Shown here: piece after piece, positions 57,490-64,000 of the stretch | How positions within the stretch are numbered: the stretch's first letter is position 1 | How the letters are laid out: each line of letters opens with the position of its first letter | Source: Nissolia schottii | Taxonomy: Eukaryota; Streptophyta; Magnoliopsida; Fabales; Fabaceae | Assembly (NCBI GenBank): GCA_003254905.1 | Contig: QANU01054515.1 | Location: 1 to 64,000 of the forward strand | Length of the DNA stretch: 64,000 nt | Reading direction: 5' to 3' | Position numbers and translations under genes: made by a program | The notes under the pieces: generated by a model | Told to the model about the DNA's origin: nothing | Database searches by the model: none | Seen by the model: the letters and a program-made list of their open reading frames with translations, nothing else

Positions 57490-58729
57490 TGTGAAGAAGA
57501 TTCTTTCTCTGACCATTAATGGCATGGTTTTGATGACGACAACAACATCAACAAAAAGCAGAAAAAGGGAAGACTTGATCAAGATCAAAGAACCTCAAAG
57601 CTCAAGCTGCACATCATTAAAGGTTCAAGATTTTTACCCTAGTGTCAATATAGTTAGCACATGTTATGATATTAAAGTCATTGGCTCAAAGTTTTTCAAA
57701 CATAAACATGTCTAACACTTTCCTAAAACCCTAAAAGCATATGGCAACATTTTTCAAAGGGTTTTAAACACTTTTAACTCGGTTTCTGCATGGATAATCG
57801 ATTACCATGCCTATGTAATCGATTACCATCACAAGAATTCAAAATTATTCAAATTTTGAAGTGACTAATCGATTACCAACCCGTAGTAATCGATTACCAC
57901 CTTGAGAAATTTGAAAATATGGCCGTTTCTTGTGTGTAATCGATTACCACCCTTTGCTAATCGATTACATGCTCGAATGGGTGTGTTTTTTCATGAAACA
58001 ATGCGTTGTTTTGCATCATATGCTCTGGCATTGGTTGATGAACAGGCATCTCTGCCTATATAATGCAGAATTCGTGCAGAAACAAAGACACACCATCAGA
58101 ACTCCATTCTTTCATTAATTCTTGCAAGTTTTACAAGTTCTGATCAAAATTTTAAAAGTCCTTTTTCAATCCAAACTCAGAAAAGCATTGAGCCATAACT
58201 TTCATATCCTTAAGTGCTTTCTATTCAGGTTTATCCTCCCGTGAGTTTAGGATTGATACAAAGCCATTGTATAGAAACTTCTTCAAAAACAATTGGTTGT
58301 TGTAAACACCGTGGTTTTCGGTGTGTTTTCTGATCATCACCGTAGTGTTCGGTAAAGGCATTGTGTAACCAACGGAACGGTTGTGTTCTCTTGTAGTTAT
58401 CGGTGTAAGTTCCTCGGTTGTGAGGTTGTACACAACACAAGTTTACATAGTGGAAAAAACCCTGAATCAGAACAGGGGACTGGACGTAGCCTTCGGTGGT
58501 TGAAGGTGAACCAGGATAAATTCTCCGGTGCGATCTTTCTTATCCCCACGCTCTTTACATTCAGCAATTTACAATTTCCGCTGCTTTAACATTATTATCT
58601 ATTTGGTTAATTGCTGGGTCTTGTTCATAATTTGAGAATTAGGGTTTCACATCTTTCAAAGAATCAAAATCCGAGAAAAACAAGAGAAACCTAATTCACC
58701 CCCCTCTTAGGTTGCTATCTAGAGTTACA
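57490..58729 (+). mobile_element. Copia LTR shared by units A and B
   Basis: 1240 bp from TGTGAAGAAGATTC to GAGTTACA, bounded by the polypurine tract of A and the primer site of B. It contains six AATCGATTAC motifs (57790-57970) and a TATA-like TATATAAT (58057-58064). Being shared, it is both the 3' LTR of A and the 5' LTR of B. Confidence 0.88.
57790..57970 (+). repeat. AATCGATTAC palindrome cluster in the Copia LTR
   Basis: Six copies of TAATCGATTAC about 90-270 bp upstream of the TATA-like box, where enhancer sites would be expected. Confidence 0.85.
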
Positions 58730-58731
58730 AT

Positions 58732-58743
58732 TGGTATCAGAGT
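58732..58743 (+). other. Primer-binding site of Copia unit B (tRNA-Met type)
   Basis: TGGTATCAGAGT lies two bases after the LTR end TTACA. It matches the plant initiator-tRNA-Met site except for its last base. Confidence 0.88.
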
Positions 58744-58779
58744 GCAATTTTAGGAAAATTACTCCTAAAAGATCCAAAG

Positions 58780-60545
58780 ATGGCATCCTCAAGACCTATG
58801 TTGAGTGAAGGGTTGAATGTAAATAGGCCTCCTTGTTTTAATGGAGATCATTACGATTTCTGGAAAATCAAGATGATGATCTTAATCAAAGCACAGGATC
58901 TTGAAGTATGGAAAACCATAGAAGAAGGTCCATTCGTGCCTATGATTACAAATGAAAATGGGAGTGAACCTAAACCCATGAGTGCTTGGAATGATGAAGA
59001 GAAAAAGAAAGTCCAATATGATCTTAAAGCCATGAATTACCTAACCTCTGCCCTAGGTATGGATGAATTCTTTAGAGTCTCTTCATGCAAATCAGCCAAA
59101 GAAATTTGGGATACCCTAGAAGCCACTCATGAGGGTACTGATGAAGTCAAGAGATCAAAGTTGAACACTCTATCTCAAGAATATGAGATGTTCAGGATGC
59201 TTCCTGGAGAAAAGATCCTTGATATGCAAAAAAGGTTTACTCATCTGATTAATCATTTATCTGCTCTTGGCAAAGTTTATTCTAATGCAGATTTGAATCT
59301 AAAGGTGCTACGATCATTGACTCGGATATGGCAACCGAAGGTGACGGCAATATCAGAAAAGAAGAGCCTATCCAAGATGACTCTAGCAAAACAATTCGGA
59401 AAACTGCAAGAGCATGAATTGGAATTGAGTCACCTTGATCAACATGAGCAACACGAGAAGAAACACAGGTCAATTTCTTTAAAAGCAAAAAATTGATTCT
59501 GATAAAGAAGATTCTGAAGATGATGATTGTGAAAACATGAATCTCTTAGTCAAGAATCTTGGAAAATTGTTCAAAAAGAAAGGCATGCATTTTGGTCAAA
59601 ATAAAAGATTCATAAAGAAGAACGATTCATTTTCTTCTCAAATATTCACATGCTTTGAGTGTGGAAAGCCCAGACATATCAAGTCCGATTGTCCAAACAT
59701 CCAAAGGAAGAAGAATGGATTCAGAGACAAAGTGGACAACAAACACAAGAAGGGCAAGAAAGCATATGTAGCATGGGAAGACAATGATATCAGTTCTTCA
59801 TCAGAATCTGAGGATGAAGAAGCTCAAATTGCATTGATGGCAACTCATGATTCAGAAGATGAAAATGATGAGGTTAGTACTGATAAACTCTCTTATGAAG
59901 ATTTACAAGTTGCGTTTGAATGCATACAAGAAATATGTTTAAATTTTTCCAAAATCTATGCTAAGAAAGAAGAAGTAAACTTGGTTAAATCTATCGTTGA
60001 AAACCAAGATGCTTGTAAGAAGTGCATAACTTTAGAAACTAAAGTTGATAATCTTCAACAAATTGTATGTAAATTTGAAAAGCCAAGCATGGGTTAGAAG
60101 ATATTTTAAGCATGCAAAGAAACACAAAAGATAGAAGTGGATTAGGGTATACTCCACAAAAAGGTAAAAATGAAGTAAAGAAAACCTTGTTTGTGAAGGC
60201 TAGTAATCCACGACCAAATATGCATGAAAAGAAAAATGGTTTGCAATCTAAACCTAAATCAAATGGAAACCTAAATCAAATGGTGATAGTATAGTAAGAA
60301 ATAGCAACTATCAAAAGTCTACTTCAAAGCCAATCTCTAAACCTAATAACTACTATGTTTCAAAGAAGATTCATCTGATTCCTAAAAGAAAGTATATATG
60401 TAGTTATTGTTGTTTAGAAGGGCACACCAACAATGCATGTTATTTTAAAAAATATGGTGTTCCAAATGGTCAAAACAAGTGGGTTGAGAAAGGTTCTAAC
60501 AAGCAAGGACCCAAAGCACATTGGGTACCTTATACTCATTTCTAA
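58780..60545 (+). pseudogene. gag: Copia gag, unit B (frameshifted)
   Basis: The start MASSRPMLSEGLNVNRPP is preserved with ATG 58780, 37 bp after the primer site. The frame runs to 59496, where one extra A after AAAGCAAAA shifts it. A second shift lies near 60083, and a 17-bp tandem duplication (60250-60283) adds a third. The first zinc knuckle reads CFECGKPRHIKSDC, with Arg where unit A has the usual Gly. The second knuckle is intact. The last frame ends in TAA at 60543-60545 as in unit A. Confidence 0.88.
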
Positions 60546-60548
60546 ATT

Positions 60549-63500
60549 GTTTTGCAGATATGTATGAGGACGGCAAGTGACTTATGGTACCTTGATAGTG
60601 GCTGTTCCTCACACATGACTGGAGACAAAACAAAGTTCTCATTTCTTATGCCAAGAAACAAAGGATTTGTAACATATGGCAACAACGAAAAAGGCAAAAT
60701 CATTGGCATTGGAAGAATAGGTACGCCTCCTCAAACTACCATTGAAAATGTGCTATATGTTGAAGGTCTAGGACATAATCTGCTTAGCATTAGCCAATTA
60801 TGTGACAAAGGCCTTATAGTTGGATTTGAAGATGATATATGTGTAGTGAAAGACAAGAAAACCCAAGAAGTGAAATTTTCTGGATACAAAGTTAATAAGG
60901 TTTTCATGATTTCACTAGAAGATATATCATCTAAAAATACATGTCTAATGGTAAAAAGCAATGATGATTGTTGGCTATGGCATAAACGTTTAGCACATAT
61001 TCACATGGATCACTTAAATAAACTTATCAAGCATGATCTAGTCATTGGTTTACCAAAAATTAAATTTGTTAAAGATAGATTGTGTGATGCATGTCAAAAA
61101 GGAAAGCAAACAAAAGTTTCCTTTAAACCTAAGAATGTTGTTTCAACTACTAGACCTCTTCAGTTACTCCATATGGACTTATTTGGTCCATCAAGGACAA
61201 AAAGTTTTGGAGGAAACTATTATGGTCTAGTGATTGTTGATGACTACTCTAGGTTTACATGGACTTTGTTTCTATCACACAAAAATCATGCTTTTGATGC
61301 ATTCAAAAGATTTGCTAAAGCTGTTCAAAATGAAAAATCTTTGAAAATTGCATCAATTCGAAGTGATCATGGTGGTGAATTTGAAAATGCATCTTTTGAA
61401 GAGTGTTGTGGTGAACATGGCATCTCTCATAACTTTTCCGCTCCTAGAACACCTCAACAAAATGGAGTTGTGGAAAGGAAAAATAGATCTCTTGAGGAAC
61501 TAGCAAGAACTATGCTTAATGAAACAAATTTGCCTAAGTACTTTTGGGCAGATGCAATTAGCACGGCTTGCTATGTTTCTAATAGAGTTCTAATTAGACC
61601 TTTCCTAAAGAAAACTCCATATGAGTTGTTCAAGGGTAGAAAGCCAAATATTGCACATTTTCATATCTTTGGCACAAAATGTTTTGTTCTGAATAATGGC
61701 AAAGAAAACCTTGGAAAATTTGATGCAAAAGCAGATGAAGGTATATTTCTTGGTTACTCACTTTCTAGCAAAGCTTTTCGCATCTTCAATAAAAGAACAC
61801 ATACCATTGAAGAATCTATTCATGTTTCTTTTGATGAAACTAACCCCTACAAGGAGGAAAAAGTTGTTTCTTTTGATGATGATGAAAGTGAAGTTACATT
61901 ACCAAGAAATGCTGATCAAATCCAAGGAGAAAACAATCTTGAAAATGATCAAGTAGAAGAGCCAGTTCAGGATGATCTACCCAAGGAATGGAGAACACAC
62001 AAAGATCACCCAATTGACAAAATCATTGGTGATATATCAAGAGGAGTCACAACACGAGTAAAACTCAACGATGCTTGCTTGCATATGGCGTTTGTGTCAC
62101 AAATTGAGCCATCCAAAGTACATGATGCACTAAAATATGAACACTGGGTACTTGCCATGCAAGATGAACTTAATCAGTTTACACGAAATGAAGTATGGGA
62201 ACTTGTACCTGCCCCTGAAGGTAAACAAATTATTGGTACAAAATGGGTGTTCAGAAACAAATTAGATGAAAATGGCATCATTGTGTGAAACAAGGCAAGA
62301 TTAGTGTCCCAAGGATACAATCAGGAGGAAGGAATTGATTATGACGAAACCTATGCTCCAGTGGCAAGGTTAGAAGCAATACTTTTACTCTTGGCATATG
62401 CTTGTTCATTAAACTTTCAGTTATATCAAATGGATGTCAAGAGTGCATTCTTAAATGGTTATATACAAGAAGAAGTTTATGTTCGTCAACCCCCTGGGTT
62501 TGAAGACTTTAAAAATCCTTCTCATGTATATAAACTTAAGAAGGCACTCTATGGCCTCAAACAGGCTCCTAGAGCTTGGTACGATCGCTTAAGCACATTC
62601 TTGTGTGAGAAAGGTTTTGAAAAAGGTAAAGTTGACACAACTCTTTTTATAAAAAGAACTAAAAGTCATACTTTACTAGTTCAAATCTATGTTGATGATA
62701 TAATATTTGGTTCAATTAATGAGATTTTATGCAAGGAATTTTCAAATCTCATGCAAGGAGAATTTGAAATGTCTATGATGGGAAAATTGAATTTCTTTCT
62801 TGGTTTGCAAATCAAGCAAACTAAGAATGGAACATTCATTAACCAATCTAAGTTTTGAAAGAACTATTGCAAAAGTATAAGATAGATGATTGCAAGGCCA
62901 TAGCAACACCAATGGGATCAAGCACTTATATAGATCAAGATGAATCTGGAAAGCCCATTGATGAAACACAATATCGAGGTATGATCGGATCCTTATTATA
63001 TTTAACTGCTAGTCGACCTGATATTATGTTTAGTGTTTGCTTGAGTGCTCGTTTTCAATCATCTCCAAAAGAATCCCACTTGAGTGCTGTGAAACGAATT
63101 TTAAAATATTTGAAAGGCACTGTCAATGTTGGATTGTGGTTTCTTAGCGGAAGCACTTGCAGGTTAATTGGTTATTCTGATTCTGATTTTACGGGTTGTA
63201 AAACTAAACGCAAAAGCACTAGTGGTACATGTCACATTTTAGGGGATGCTCTTGTCTCTTGGTCTTGCAAGAAACAAGCTTGTGTTGCTCTAAGCACTGC
63301 TGAGGCTGAATACATTACAGCCGGCAGTTGTTGTGCACAAGTCTTGTGGCTCAAGCAACAGTTAAAAGACTTCGGTCTGGACCTGGGCTGTATTCCTATA
63401 AATTGTGATAACACAAGTGCTATCAACTTAACCAAAAATCCTTTAATGCATTCTCGAACAAAGCACATCGACATAAGACATCACTTTCTCAGAGATCATG

Positions 63501-63640
63501 TGTTGCAAAAGAAAGTAGAACTGAATTTTGTTGCAACGCATGATCAACTTGCTGACATTTTAACAAAACCGTTGGCAAAAGAACCATTTTACATAATCAG
63601 ACGAGAGTTGGGAATTCTAGACAAGACTGATATATCTTAA
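60549..63640 (+). pseudogene. pol: Copia pol, unit B (stop and frameshift)
   Basis: It has the same domain order as unit A, with protease WYLDSGCSSHMTG, integrase and RT. TGA at 62286-62288 replaces CGA (Arg) in unit A, near the RT start. One base is lost near 62857 in SKFCKEL, which ends the frame at 62858; RNase H continues in the next frame to 63640. YVDD is at 62688-62699. Unit B keeps TGG where unit A has its TAG, so neither unit encodes a full polyprotein. Confidence 0.9.
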
Positions 63641-63780
63641 AATCATCCATTATTGACTGTATGTATATGATTGGATGTTCATTTTGATGCTTGCATAGAT
63701 TCTGAAATGTTAATTCTATATCTGATGGTGCTATTCGTTGCAAGCTTTCAAATTTTCAAATTTTTTGAAATTTTTGGGCT

Positions 63781-64000
63781 AGTAATCGATTACATACCTG
63801 TAGTAATCGATTACAGGCAGTTTCTTTTATTTAAAAGAGCAAAACTGCTTGTTGTAATCGATTACTCATGCTAGTAATCGATTACTAGGGCTATTAATCG
63901 ATTATCAGATCGAAGTTATCGATTACTCTCTCACTTTTTCAATTCTGTAATCGATTACATAGGCCAGTAATCGATTACCAGGCTTAAATTTCAAATGGTT
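63781..64000 (+). repeat. AATCGATTAC palindrome array, unit B (partial)
   Basis: At least eight copies before the window ends, in the same order and spacing as 55331 onwards. One copy has TTATCGATTAC and another TTAATCGATTATC. Confidence 0.88.

Larger units (their letters stand above)
58730..64000 (+). mobile_element. SIRE/Maximus-like Copia unit B (runs off the window)
   Basis: Primer site, gag, pol and the beginning of the palindrome array are present. The 3' ORF and 3' LTR lie beyond the edge. Units A and B are very similar, but their disabling mutations mostly differ. Confidence 0.9.

Overview
This window is plant nuclear DNA made almost entirely of nested LTR retrotransposons. I see no host protein-coding gene, tRNA, rRNA or CRISPR array. 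Primer sites matching tRNA-Met and tRNA-Asp, long chromovirus-like LTRs, an Athila-type gag, a SIRE/Maximus-type Copia element and 5-bp target duplications all point to a dicot. A legume of the bean/soybean group is my best guess, but that rests on familiarity with the repeat style and not on a diagnostic gene.

Layout. (1) 1-16117: a tandem array of a non-autonomous chromovirus-like element, called X here (interior, LTR, interior, LTR). Its second LTR was hit by a solo LTR of family W (8751-14287), which was itself hit by a solo LTR of family V (11127-13625, containing a 948-bp assembly gap). (2) 16118-33629: a minus-strand V element whose left LTR carries X, a family-Z solo LTR (16399-19145) and an Athila-like solo LTR (19351-20972). 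Its interior carries a 6.2-kb Athila-related element (23338-29503) with one intact 412-aa ORF of unknown function. (3) 33630-39192: an Athila-type, gag-only element with an internally deleted 3' LTR. V sits in the tail of an adjoining copy. (4) 39193-48851: LTR pieces: a W-family tail, a reverse X-like LTR split by a 3.3-kb solo LTR, a further LTR split by an Athila-like solo LTR, and a truncated LTR. (5) 48852-64000: two SIRE/Maximus-like Copia units sharing one LTR. Unit A is 5'-truncated and carries an Athila-like solo LTR in gag. Unit B runs off the window.

The coding content is retroelement gag, protease, integrase, RT and RNase H in decayed form, a decayed 3' ORF in the Copia unit, the unknown 412-aa ORF, and small ORFs inside the LTRs of the chromovirus-like families. 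The most unusual observation is an LTR-embedded ORF of about 155 codons in family W. Its two diverged copies differ mainly at synonymous positions, which suggests a selected protein encoded inside an LTR. Related LTR families have short ATG-initiated ORFs at the same place, next to a conserved splice-donor-like and acceptor-like pair. Every LTR family here also carries clusters of a different 10-12 bp palindrome.
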